A program made the translations under genes and the position numbers. 45,167 bases of DNA from Kiritimatiellia bacterium (GTDB lineage: Bacteria; Verrucomicrobiota; Kiritimatiellia; RFP12; UBA1067): assembly GCA_024405395.1 (NCBI GenBank), contig JAKSOW010000011.1, positions 1 to 45,167 on the forward strand. Reading direction: 5' to 3'. Shown in pieces: positions 1 to 7,171 of this stretch; the stretch's first letter is position 1, and the number at the start of each line of letters is the position of its first letter. The notes beneath the pieces are model-generated. The model was not told where the DNA came from. It made no database searches and worked only from the letters and a program-made list of their open reading frames with translations.

Positions 1-592
1 TGAAGGTCTCAGGCGTGGCAACAGGCAGCTGCACGGGGCGAGACTCCGGCACAACTGCAGACTGCGCCACAGCCTCAACTGTCACCACCTTTTCAGCCAC
101 CATCGGCCGCTCTCCCACCACAGGCTGCGCATTAGGCAATGTTACAGGAAGTTCCACAGGCTTTTCGGCAATCACAGTCGCAAACACTTGCGCGGCAACC
201 TGATTCTCGGTGACTATCGCCTTGAAGGTCTCAGGCGTGGCAACAGGCAGCTGCACGGGGCGAGACTCCGGCACAACCGCCGGCTGGGCCGCAGCCGTCA
301 CCACCTTTTCAGCCACCACAGGCTGCGCAACGGGCGGCATCGCAGGAAGCTCTGTGGGCTTCTCGGCAATCACAGCCGAAGGAACTTGTGCGGCGACCAG
401 CGTCTCCAACGACTGCTGAAGAACAGCATTGTCGGCAAGCGGCTTTTGCATCGCGGCCTGAAAACGTGCGATTACCTCTGGAGAGGGCTGCGCACCGACG
501 GACAGCATCGTGCGGTCCGCATCCCCCGGCGTCCCAACCGAGACGCCAACAGGTGTCACGCCGACATCACTTGTCATTGCAAAATCAAACAT
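1..592 (-). CDS. sctP: SctP-like needle-length ruler protein, N-terminal part (runs off left edge)
   Basis: The frame is open from an ATG at 592 to the window edge, giving 197 visible residues. The ATG lies 6 nt after the sctO stop, with a GAGGA Shine-Dalgarno inside the end of sctO. After about 50 ordinary residues the protein becomes rich in Pro, Val and Ala and repeats blocks such as AEKPVELP, AQPVV, EKVV and PESRPVQLP. One 55-nt block (1-55) is identical to 223-277, a 74-codon period. SctP/YscP proteins are secreted rulers that set needle length and trigger the substrate switch; they follow SctO in Ysc operons and often contain internal repeats. The assignment rests on position and composition. 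The C-terminal switch domain, which would prove it, is outside the window. Confidence 0.6.
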   Translation of the reverse strand, partial: MFDFAMTSDVGVTPVGVSVGTPGDADRTMLSVGAQPSPEVIARFQAAMQKPLADNAVLQQSLETLVAAQVPSAVIAEKPTELPAMPPVAQPVVAEKVVTAAAQPAVVPESRPVQLPVATPETFKAIVTENQVAAQVFATVIAEKPVELPVTLPNAQPVVGERPMVAEKVVTVEAVAQSAVVPESRPVQLPVATPETF

Positions 593-598
593 ACGCTA

Positions 599-1078
599 TC
601 AGTCCTCAACCTTCAGCTTCACGCCCACGAAATCTTCCATCTCCCGATCAGCGGTCAGCTCTTCAAAGAGACGCGCCTCATCTTCCCAGACACGGCGGTG
701 TTCGACGATCTTCGCCTTTTCCTTCACGGCCTCGACATACGTCAGACGCGCCTGCTCGACGGCGTGTTCCTTTTCCTGGACGACTTGCTGGGCACGATGC
801 TCGGCCTCGACCAGCAGAACGCCCTCCTCGTCAATCTGCGCAATCGCCGCTCGCACCTGGTCAAGATCGTTCATCGAGACGACCTTGCCCATGACCATGT
901 CGTAGACGCGGTCGCGCCGTTCGTCCTTCGTCGTCTCATAGTCGATGATCGCCTGCTCACGCGCCTCCAGCGCCTTTTCCGCCGCCGCCTTGGCGCTCCG
1001 CGCCTGGGCGAGCTCGGTCTGCGTCCGATCCTCGCGCATCGTCCGGATCCTGAGCATGCTCTGGAGGGCATACGCCAT
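599..1078 (-). CDS. sctO: T3SS ATPase stalk protein SctO (YscO/FliJ-like)
   Basis: This 159-aa protein is almost entirely charged alpha helix with heptad-like Ala/Leu/Glu/Lys patterning, the long two-helix coiled coil expected of YscO/FliJ stalk proteins. These sit in the central hole of the ATPase ring and contact the SctV export gate. Its ATG at 1078 touches the stop of sctN (1078), and the gene leads into the sctP candidate, as in Ysc loci. YscO proteins are about 150-170 aa, so the length fits. Sequence conservation in this family is very low, so fold, size and synteny carry the call. Confidence 0.8.
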   Translation of the reverse strand: MAYALQSMLRIRTMREDRTQTELAQARSAKAAAEKALEAREQAIIDYETTKDERRDRVYDMVMGKVVSMNDLDQVRAAIAQIDEEGVLLVEAEHRAQQVVQEKEHAVEQARLTYVEAVKEKAKIVEHRRVWEDEARLFEELTADREMEDFVGVKLKVED

Positions 1079-2403
1079 TACCGCACAGCCTCCTGCAATT
1101 TGCGGATCGTGTCGGCATAGTCGGGCTTTTCGCCCAATCCCTGCTTCAGGAACGCGTTGACCTTGTCGATCTTGGCAATGGCCTCGTCCGTCGCCGCATC
1201 AGAGCCCTTCTTGTATTCGCCGATGCGCAGCAGGAGCTCGACTTCCTGGTACTTGGCGAGGATTTCGCGTAGCTTGGCCGCGGCCTGCTTGTGCTCGGGC
1301 GGAATGATCGCGGACTGACAACGCGAGATGGACGCCAGCACGTCAATCGCCGGATAGTGGTTGACCGCCGCGAGCTTGCGCGACAGGATGATGTGACCAT
1401 CGAGAATCGAACGCGTCTCATCCGCAATCGGCTCGGTCATGTCGTCGCCCTCGACCAACACGGTGTAGAGCGCGGTAATGGAGCCCTTGGCCGAATTGCC
1501 GGCGCGCTCCATGAGCTTCGGGAGCTCGGAGAAGACGCTCGGCGGAAAGCCGCGCCGCGTCGGCGGTTCGCCTGCAGCCAGGCCAATCTCGCGCTGGGCA
1601 CGTCCGAAGCGCGTGACGGAGTCCATCATCAGCAAAACCTTCTTGCCCTGATCGCGGAAGAACTCGGCAATGCTCGTGGCGACATACGCGGCCTTCAGAC
1701 GCTCCATGGAGCTGCGATCCGATGTCGCGCAGACGACGACGGCCCGCTTCATGCCCTCCTCGCCCAGGTCCTTCTCGATGAATTCGCGCACTTCGCGTCC
1801 GCGTTCGCCGATCAGCGCCAGAACCGAGACCTCCGCCTCCGTATTGCGGATGATCGACGCGAGAAGCGTCGACTTGCCGCCGCCCGCCGCCGCGAAGATG
1901 CCCAGACGCTGCCCTTCGCCGCACGTCAGCATCCCGTCGATGCACCGCACGCCAAGCGAAATCGGCTTGGAGATGACCTTGCGCTCAAGCGGATTCGGCG
2001 GATCGGCGAAGACGGGATAGTAGGCCTCAGGCCGCACAGGACCCTTGCGGTCCTGGTCAATCGGATGGCCCAGCCCATCCACGACGTGCCCGAGCAGACT
2101 GTTCCCGACCGGCACCAAATGCACCCGCCGCGTCGGGATCACCTCGGTCTGGGCCGAGATGCCCGTCATCTGTCCAAGCGCCGTCAGCAGCGCGGCCTCC
2201 TTCGTGAAGCCGACGACCTCCGCCTGAACCTCGAAGTTCTCCCATGGATTCCTGAGAATGCAGATCTCGCCGATCTTCACGCCGGGCACAACGGCCTTGA
2301 TGATGGTGCCGACGACCTGCACGACACGGCCCTTGATCTCCACGGGCTGCACGTCGTCGATCGCGCGGTCGAGCACTTTCGCTATGTAATCAAACGACCC
2401 CAT
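1078..2403 (-). CDS. sctN: T3SS ATPase SctN
   Basis: This 441-aa hexameric ATPase unfolds and strips chaperones from substrates at the base of the export apparatus. The P-loop GGGKST is at residues 174-179 in the context [13 protein letters not shown], the catalytic Glu in [10 protein letters not shown] is residue 201, and the Walker B segment [11 protein letters not shown] is at 257-267. The region after it ([21 protein letters not shown]) is typical of the T3SS/flagellar branch rather than F-type ATPases. The start is the ATG at 2403, which overlaps the sctL stop as TGATG; the frame stays open further upstream but that stretch is out-of-frame sctL sequence. The C-terminal helical domain is complete. 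Confidence 0.97.
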   Translation of the reverse strand: MGSFDYIAKVLDRAIDDVQPVEIKGRVVQVVGTIIKAVVPGVKIGEICILRNPWENFEVQAEVVGFTKEAALLTALGQMTGISAQTEVIPTRRVHLVPVGNSLLGHVVDGLGHPIDQDRKGPVRPEAYYPVFADPPNPLERKVISKPISLGVRCIDGMLTCGEGQRLGIFAAAGGGKSTLLASIIRNTEAEVSVLALIGERGREVREFIEKDLGEEGMKRAVVVCATSDRSSMERLKAAYVATSIAEFFRDQGKKVLLMMDSVTRFGRAQREIGLAAGEPPTRRGFPPSVFSELPKLMERAGNSAKGSITALYTVLVEGDDMTEPIADETRSILDGHIILSRKLAAVNHYPAIDVLASISRCQSAIIPPEHKQAAAKLREILAKYQEVELLLRIGEYKKGSDAATDEAIAKIDKVNAFLKQGLGEKPDYADTIRKLQEAVR

Positions 2404-3020
2404 CAGCTTTCCTTCGAGAAATGATGGCGGAACGACTCCGCAAGCGCCTTGAGCTGTCCCTCGGCCGAGGCTTCCACGCTGCCGGCCTCGGTCTCGACGA
2501 CACAGGCGGTCTCCGTCAGACGCGTATCCTCGACGACGTCGATGAAGGTCAGCGACGGGAACTCCGCCAGCTGGGCCTGCGCCCACTGCTTCACGCTCTC
2601 CACCATCGTCGGCGCGACCTTGACCGTCACCTGGCGCTGATTGTGGACTATCGCCCGCATGGACTTCTTGACGATCTGGCAGACGACCTCCGTGTTGCCG
2701 ATTTGCGAGAGGCATTTCTGCAGCGCCTTGATGACGAGATCCGAGATTTCGCCTTCGACCTTCTGCATGTACGCGACGGCCTCCTCGACGAGATCGAGCT
2801 TCTTCATGAGGATCTCGGCCTTGCCGGCGGCAAGACCGTCCGCATAGCCGCGCCGCTTCTCGTTTTCGTACTCCGTCTGCGCCGCCGCGACAATGGTCTT
2901 CGCCTCGGCTTCGGCCGCCGCGATGATGGCGTCGGACGAGACGAGCGCCGCCGCGTCTTCGGCCTTCACGACGGGAGACGCGCTCTCGACTTCAAACGTT
3001 TTCTTTTTCAGGAGCAGCAT
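2403..3020 (-). CDS. sctL: T3SS ATPase regulator/stator SctL
   Basis: This 205-aa protein matches YscL/FliH stators: a short N-terminal segment ([13 protein letters not shown]), a long Ala/Glu-rich helix around residues 40-90 ([19 protein letters not shown]), then a mixed alpha/beta C-terminal half containing [14 protein letters not shown] and [12 protein letters not shown]. SctL links the ATPase to the cytosolic SctK-SctQ sorting platform. The chosen ATG (3020) lies inside the last codons of the upstream gene (13-nt overlap), and the stop overlaps the sctN start as TGATG, indicating tight translational coupling. The 5' extension of the frame is shadow sequence and was left out. Confidence 0.88.
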   Translation of the reverse strand: MLLLKKKTFEVESASPVVKAEDAAALVSSDAIIAAAEAEAKTIVAAAQTEYENEKRRGYADGLAAGKAEILMKKLDLVEEAVAYMQKVEGEISDLVIKALQKCLSQIGNTEVVCQIVKKSMRAIVHNQRQVTVKVAPTMVESVKQWAQAQLAEFPSLTFIDVVEDTRLTETACVVETEAGSVEASAEGQLKALAESFRHHFSKES

Positions 3021-3361
3021 AGGCGATAGGCCTCCGGAAATTTCAGTTTCAAAAGTTTCATCACATCGACCTTGCCGCCGGGGAAATAGGCGGCGTACCG
3101 CAGCGCCTCCGGATAGGCCCCCGGATACTGCGCCTTCAATTCCCGCACGCGGCCGCCGTCCACCACAAGCCGCCATTCGGCGGCATGCTCCAGCACAGTC
3201 TGCCAGTCGCGGATCATCCGGCGTTCGGCTTCGGTCAGATACTCAAGCCGACGCAGATCACCTGAGGGATAGACGACAATCTCGCCCGTCGCGAGGAAAT
3301 TGTCCCTCACGCTCGGCCAGAGATCGCCGTTCACCAGTTTTCTCGCTTCCTCAAGCGTCAT
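3008..3361 (-). CDS. Small T3SS operon protein in the sctK position
   Basis: This 117-aa soluble protein has no signal peptide or membrane segment. The N-terminal half is helical (EEARKLV, YLTEAERRMIRDWQTVLEHAAEW), and the C-terminal part contains YPGAYPEALRYAAYFPGG followed by a helix rich in Lys and Leu. It sits between a yscY-like gene and sctL and overlaps sctL by 13 nt. In Ysc loci this place belongs to SctK, the spoke protein linking SctL/SctQ to the basal body. Known SctK proteins are about 200 aa, so this would be a short form. I recognise it by position only; it may be a lineage-specific accessory protein. Confidence 0.45.
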   Translation of the reverse strand: MTLEEARKLVNGDLWPSVRDNFLATGEIVVYPSGDLRRLEYLTEAERRMIRDWQTVLEHAAEWRLVVDGGRVRELKAQYPGAYPEALRYAAYFPGGKVDVMKLLKLKFPEAYRLCCS

Positions 3362-3378
3362 GTCTTACATCCTTTGCC

Positions 3379-3723
3379 TCACGAGACGACCCACGCCCGC
3401 TTCTCGCCCTTCTCCGTCGCCAGATAGCGTTTCCAGCGCCGCGCGCTTTCTTCCCTGCGGCCCAGCATCGCCAGCGCCCGCGACTCCAGCAGCGCGCCCT
3501 CGCGCGCCAGGCTTTCGGGGCATTTCGTCCGGCGGATCGTCGAAAGCGCGTTCTGCGCGTCGCCATCCGCCAGCATCAGTTCGGCGGCGGCGAGCGCCGG
3601 CACGCCGTCCTTCGGATCACCCTCGACCAGGGCCTCGCAAAGCACGCGCGCACGCCGATACTGGCCATGCCGGGCAAATAGCCAAGCCGCCGTGATCAGC
3701 AGATCTCGATCGTCGCGTTCCAT
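3379..3723 (-). CDS. YscY-like TPR export chaperone
   Basis: This 114-aa protein is the same length as Yersinia YscY and aligns with it end to end from memory: LLITAAWLFARHGQYRRARVLCEALV against the YscY opening LLLNGWLQLQCGHAERACILLDALL, and RALAMLGRREESARRWKRYL against the YscY region around RAQQLNGDLDKARHAYQHYL. It forms about three TPR-like helical hairpins. YscY binds YscX and SctV and is needed for early export. Here it lies between sctJ and the sctK-position gene instead of beside yscX, 18 nt before the next gene. A GGGGA ribosome site lies about 9 nt before the ATG. Confidence 0.7.
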   Translation of the reverse strand: MERDDRDLLITAAWLFARHGQYRRARVLCEALVEGDPKDGVPALAAAELMLADGDAQNALSTIRRTKCPESLAREGALLESRALAMLGRREESARRWKRYLATEKGEKRAWVVS

Positions 3724-3751
3724 TCGCAGTTGTCCCCGGTCCTGGGCACCC

Positions 3752-4342
3752 TCACTTCTTCGGCGGCGAATCCTGGAAGATCGTCACCGTGATCTTCTCG
3801 AACGAGAGCCCCTCGATCGAATTCTTCACCAGGCTCTTGATCTGGGGGATCGCGTCCGCCAGGTCCGCGTCCCACCGCGCCCGCACGGCGACCGCCGCAC
3901 TGGACGGAATCGTGTTCTTGGCGAACGGGTCGTTCTGCGGCAGCACCACATGAACCCGTGCGTCAAGGGCCCCGTCGATCATCGAAATCGTCTTGGCGAG
4001 ATCCTGCGAGATCGCGTCCATGAAGCGGATGCGCTCTTCGCTCGGGCTCGAGACCATGCCCGTCTTCTTGAATGCCTCGCCGATGCCCGCGAACGGACGC
4101 CTTGGCAGCCCGCGCTTTTCGCAGAGGTTCGCCGCCTCGGCAAAACGCGAAGAGCTGATCATCACATTCCAGGTGCCTTCGTCCCCCGGCGTCTTCGTGC
4201 AGGAGATGCCCTCGGTGAGCAGCGCGGCCATGATGGCATTCGCCTGTCCCTCCTCCAGACTGGAGAAGAGCGTCGTCTGCTCATTGCACCCCGCCACCAA
4301 CAGCAGCATCGCCGCCAAAACCGGTATCGTCGCACGCTTCAT
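3752..4342 (-). CDS. sctJ: Inner-membrane ring lipoprotein SctJ
   Basis: This 196-aa lipoprotein starts MKRATIPVLAAMLLLVAGC, with a clear lipobox (LVAGC) and the lipidated Cys at residue 19. The following segment matches the YscJ/FliF ring-building motifs: LFSSLEEGQANAIMAALL, then RFAEAANLCEKRGLP, RIRFMDAISQDLAKTI and ARVHVVLP. The ATG at 4342 is preferred over one 8 codons upstream because it has AAAGGG at the right distance and starts a proper signal peptide. The protein ends soon after the second ring domain (ITVTIFQDSPPKK) and has no C-terminal transmembrane helix, unlike YscJ. It pairs with SctD to form the inner-membrane ring. Confidence 0.95.
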   Translation of the reverse strand: MKRATIPVLAAMLLLVAGCNEQTTLFSSLEEGQANAIMAALLTEGISCTKTPGDEGTWNVMISSSRFAEAANLCEKRGLPRRPFAGIGEAFKKTGMVSSPSEERIRFMDAISQDLAKTISMIDGALDARVHVVLPQNDPFAKNTIPSSAAVAVRARWDADLADAIPQIKSLVKNSIEGLSFEKITVTIFQDSPPKK

Positions 4343-4366
4343 AGGATCCCTTTCCCAAACAGCCAC

Positions 4367-4744
4367 TTACCCATTCTTGACCAGCGTGGACACCGCATCA
4401 CTGGCCTTCTTCGCGACGTTCGTCACGACTTCCAGCTGAAACGACAGGTTCGCCACTTCATACTGGAGTTCGGAAAGTTCCGCCGCCGACGGTCCCCTCA
4501 GGTTGCGCAGCTCCGTCAAGGCCTTGATGCGGTGCAGGATCCCCTGATGGTTGTCCTGGGCCGATCGCCAGACCTCCGACACCTGCGAGGCGAATGGCAC
4601 CTCCGTCGGCGCACCGACGTCCATCGCCTTCTCGAAACGGGCCACCGCCTGAGAATCGATCGTCTGACCGACCGTCTCGGGCACCTCGGGACGGGCTTGC
4701 GTCCCGGCGGCGCGAATCGCCTCTATAATCGCCATCTCCGTCAT
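4367..4744 (-). CDS. sctI: Inner rod protein SctI
   Basis: This 125-aa protein has the pattern of YscI/PrgJ inner rods: a variable N-terminus, the motif VARFEKAM near residue 37, and a C-terminal helix of about 50 residues (ELSELQYEVANLSFQLEVV then AKKASDAVSTLVKNG). SctI is an early substrate that polymerises at the base of the needle, anchors it and helps control the substrate switch. It lies 24 nt upstream of sctJ and 9 nt after the yscG-like gene, the place yscI occupies in Yersinia. Two in-frame ATGs are possible (residues 1 and 4). Confidence 0.85.
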   Translation of the reverse strand: MTEMAIIEAIRAAGTQARPEVPETVGQTIDSQAVARFEKAMDVGAPTEVPFASQVSEVWRSAQDNHQGILHRIKALTELRNLRGPSAAELSELQYEVANLSFQLEVVTNVAKKASDAVSTLVKNG

Positions 4745-4753
4745 AATCTATCT

Positions 4754-5128
4754 CTATGCCTCTCCCAGCAAATCTCCTGCCAGCTTCGCGGCGACCGGAT
4801 CGCTTTCCGCCCGTGCCGCCTCGGCGAGTACCTCGCCTGCCTCGTCGTTTCGGTTCATCCGCATGAGCGCCATGCCCTTGAAGGCCTTCAGCATCGCCGA
4901 ATCGGGGAAGCGCCGCAGCGCACCCGAGTCGATGTAGTCGACCGCGGCCTGGAACTTGTGCGCGCTGATGAGCGCGATCACGTTCGTGCAGGCGATGGAG
5001 GCCTGATCCGGACGGAACCGCTCCAGGACGGCGAGAATCCTCGCCGCCGAGCCAAAGCGGTTCCGGCCGATCGCCATCATGGCGATCTTCAGCAGAAGAC
5101 GCGCTTCCTCCGGGTCCAGGTCGAACAT
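4754..5128 (-). CDS. YscG-like needle-subunit chaperone
   Basis: This 124-aa helical protein consists of TPR-like hairpins: EEARLLLKIAMMAIGRNRFGSA, then IACTNVIALISAHKFQAAVDYI, then LKAFKGMALMRMNRNDEAGEVL. YscG (about 115 aa) forms a heterotrimer with YscE and the needle subunit and keeps it monomeric in the cytosol. The remembered YscG sequence shares the opening pattern LLxxIAxxxIG and the late DP motif (ESDPVAAK here). The gene directly follows sctF (9-nt gap), as in yscEFG. Homology is distant; synteny makes the role likely. Confidence 0.75.
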   Translation of the reverse strand: MFDLDPEEARLLLKIAMMAIGRNRFGSAARILAVLERFRPDQASIACTNVIALISAHKFQAAVDYIDSGALRRFPDSAMLKAFKGMALMRMNRNDEAGEVLAEAARAESDPVAAKLAGDLLGEA

Positions 5129-5137
5129 CGCAAAACG

Positions 5138-5476
5138 TTAGCGGAAGTTGGATGCGATCGAGTTAAGCGCGTCACCCATGTTCTTCTGGATGTTCGTCAT
5201 GGTCGTGAGCGCCAGGTTCCAGCTCTGCAGGTCATACTGGAGCTGCTGGAGGTTCGCCTGCACATCCGGGTGCTCCTGATACGTCTTGAGCGATTCCGCG
5301 AGACGGTTTTCCATCGTCTGCGCCGCGTTGATGAGCGCGGTATAGACTGCGTCGGTGTGGATCTCACCCGTCGCGCCTTCATTCACGCAGGCGAGGGAGT
5401 TCGCATCCCAGTCACGATACTGGATCGCGCCGTTCTGATTGCCGATGATGCCAACACCGGTTGCCATTGTTGCCAT
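5138..5476 (-). CDS. sctF: Needle filament subunit SctF
   Basis: This 112-aa protein is read from the ATG at 5476 (MATMATGVGIIG), which has a good AAGGA site 10 nt upstream; the longer frame start at 5509 lies in that leader. The C-terminal 60 residues form the helical hairpin of YscF/PrgI needles: HPDVQANLQQLQYDLQSWNL, then MTNIQKNMGDALNSIASNFR, ending in the hydrophobic tail typical of needle subunits. The P-(D/S) turn between helices is present (EHPDVQ). It is longer than usual (about 80 aa) because of an extra N-terminal stretch. It is flanked by yscE- and yscG-like chaperone genes. Confidence 0.88.
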   Translation of the reverse strand: MATMATGVGIIGNQNGAIQYRDWDANSLACVNEGATGEIHTDAVYTALINAAQTMENRLAESLKTYQEHPDVQANLQQLQYDLQSWNLALTTMTNIQKNMGDALNSIASNFR

Positions 5477-5538
5477 TTTGTTTCTTCCTTCTTTTCTTTT
5501 TTTGTTCACGATGTCCGACCACCCGGCCGAACGCTAAA

Positions 5539-5748
5539 TCAATCCCTGACCTGGAGCCTCAGGAGCTTGCGGGCCACCGTCACGACTTCGTCCAGTTCGC
5601 TGACCTTGGCGAAGTCCGAGGCGGCAAGCCCAATCCGCAGCGCTTCCTTCACGCGAGCCTGCAAAGAAACGAGCGTGTCGTCATACTTCTTCAGGGCCTC
5701 CATCCTCTCAGGCCCCGCGAGTTCCTTTTCGATGTCCAAAAGCTCCAT
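5539..5748 (-). CDS. YscE-like co-chaperone of the needle subunit
   Basis: This 69-aa protein consists of two amphipathic helices (ERMEALKKYDDTLVSLQARVKEAL and DEVVTVARKLLRLQ), the hairpin of YscE/PscE. YscE is about 66 aa and works with YscG to hold the needle subunit. The gene is first in the operon and directly precedes sctF. Such short helical proteins cannot be assigned on sequence alone, so the call depends on size, fold and the yscE-F-G order. Confidence 0.65.
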   Translation of the reverse strand: MELLDIEKELAGPERMEALKKYDDTLVSLQARVKEALRIGLAASDFAKVSELDEVVTVARKLLRLQVRD

Positions 5749-5781
5749 TGCGTATTTCTAGCCTCTCAGCACCAGCTCACT

Positions 5782-5787
5782 ATTATA
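5782..5787 (-). promoter_or_regulatory. Likely -10 box for the yscE-sctP operon
   Basis: The 76-nt gap between sctD and the yscE-like gene contains a perfect TATAAT on the minus strand, 34 nt before the yscE-like ATG. The -35 at 17 nt (TGATAA) is poor, so this may be a weak or activated promoter. The gap is the only break in the chain of apparatus genes and has no obvious terminator hairpin, so read-through from the sctD operon is also possible. Confidence 0.5.
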
Positions 5788-5824
5788 CACTTTTCTCCAT
5801 CTCTTATCACTAGTTCATTCACCT

Positions 5825-7126
5825 TCAGGGCTTCCACTCAAACGTCGCGCCGCCGTCCCTGAGCATGATCCGATCGGCCTCGATGCGCTCGATCCGGGCC
5901 GTTCCCAGCTCCGATCCCTCGACCAGACGATGGCCGTTTCGCATCACCACGCACGGATAGGGCTTCATCAGGATGCCGGCGACCAGATACCGCTTCTGGA
6001 CCTTGGCTTCCTTCTTTTCCGGTTGACGCGGGATCTCGGGCGCAGCCTTCCCCACCACAAACTCCGCGGCCGTGGGGACCAGCGGCACCTCGGGCGACTT
6101 GACGCCCAGCCGCACCCGCCTCGTGTCCAGCCTTTCGATGCCCTTGACGTCCGCATTGAGCGCACGAATGGCCCGCTCCAGATCGCTCACCGTCTCGGCA
6201 TAGCCGCACAGCGTCACCACGCGGTTGGTCGCCGCGACCGCCTTCAGGGAACCTTCCGTGGACGCGAAAAGCAGCTCATTGGCCGAATCCCGCAGGGTTT
6301 CGTCGTCCGTCAGGTCAAACTTCACGGACGGATCGGAGGCCTGCGCCAGCGCACGGATCGCCAGGCGCTCCGTCCGCCGCCGACAATTGCCGCGGAGGGT
6401 ACGCGCACCGTCCGCCTCGACGACCTCCAGCGCGTGCGCCGACGCGATTTCCGCCAGACTGGGCAAAACGACTTTCTTCTGCGGCGCCGCCTCCGGCTGC
6501 TCGTCAAACTTGGCCTTTGCCCACGCGTATCCCTTGCGCGTCGCCTCAACCGTCTTCGCCCAGCCGACCTTCGCCTTCTCGAAAACCATCACACGATAGT
6601 CTTCGGCCTTGGGCACCTTTTCGACGATCCTCGGCCAGAACCACCAGATGAGCACGCCCAGCAGAATCAGGAGAAGCAGCCAGACGAGGCAGCCCACGCC
6701 GCGCCGGCGCTTTTTCCTCTCCGTGCGGGCAGGCTCCTCCGCGGTCGGCTTCGCGGGCTCCTCCGTCGCCGGGGCCGGTTCCTTTTCCGCAGGTCTCTCG
6801 TCGGGCCGGTCTTCGCTCGGCTTCGCGGGCTTCTCCGCCGGCCGCACCAGCGTCTTCCACTCGCCTTCGGCAGGTCCCACCGCAAACGCCGTCGTCCCGA
6901 CCGCCTTCACCTCGAACGGCACCAGTTCGGAGGCCGAACCGTCGGCCTCGACCAGCGTCACCGCGGCGGCGGATACGTCAAGCTCGAAGGCCTCGGCCGG
7001 GATCGTCGTGTCCGCAAGGACAATGTCGCACGTCTCGGACGAACCGACCTTCAGGCGCAGGCCCTCGACCAGCGCAATCTCCGCGCCCTTGACCGGGCCT
7101 TCAACTATCTTCAGCAGCCAATTCAT
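5825..7126 (-). CDS. sctD: Inner-membrane ring protein SctD
   Basis: This 433-aa protein has the layout of YscD. Residues 1-95 form an FHA-like cytoplasmic domain (MNWLLKIVEGPVKGAEIAL, then VGSSETCDIVLAD). A Pro/Glu/Ala-rich linker covers about 95-137. A basic cluster (KKRRR) precedes one transmembrane helix at about 144-164, followed by a periplasmic part with BON-like ring domains (SASTEGSLKAVAATNRVVTLCGYA region) ending near GGATFEWKP. SctD forms the outer part of the inner-membrane ring around SctJ and contacts the SctC secretin. It is the last gene of the long operon, 45 nt after sctV, with GAGGA near its start. Confidence 0.92.
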   Translation of the reverse strand: MNWLLKIVEGPVKGAEIALVEGLRLKVGSSETCDIVLADTTIPAEAFELDVSAAAVTLVEADGSASELVPFEVKAVGTTAFAVGPAEGEWKTLVRPAEKPAKPSEDRPDERPAEKEPAPATEEPAKPTAEEPARTERKKRRRGVGCLVWLLLLILLGVLIWWFWPRIVEKVPKAEDYRVMVFEKAKVGWAKTVEATRKGYAWAKAKFDEQPEAAPQKKVVLPSLAEIASAHALEVVEADGARTLRGNCRRRTERLAIRALAQASDPSVKFDLTDDETLRDSANELLFASTEGSLKAVAATNRVVTLCGYAETVSDLERAIRALNADVKGIERLDTRRVRLGVKSPEVPLVPTAAEFVVGKAAPEIPRQPEKKEAKVQKRYLVAGILMKPYPCVVMRNGHRLVEGSELGTARIERIEADRIMLRDGGATFEWKP

Positions 7127-7171
7127 ACCACTAACCTATCCTCAATTCAGCCAACCTGTTCGCCCATCGCC

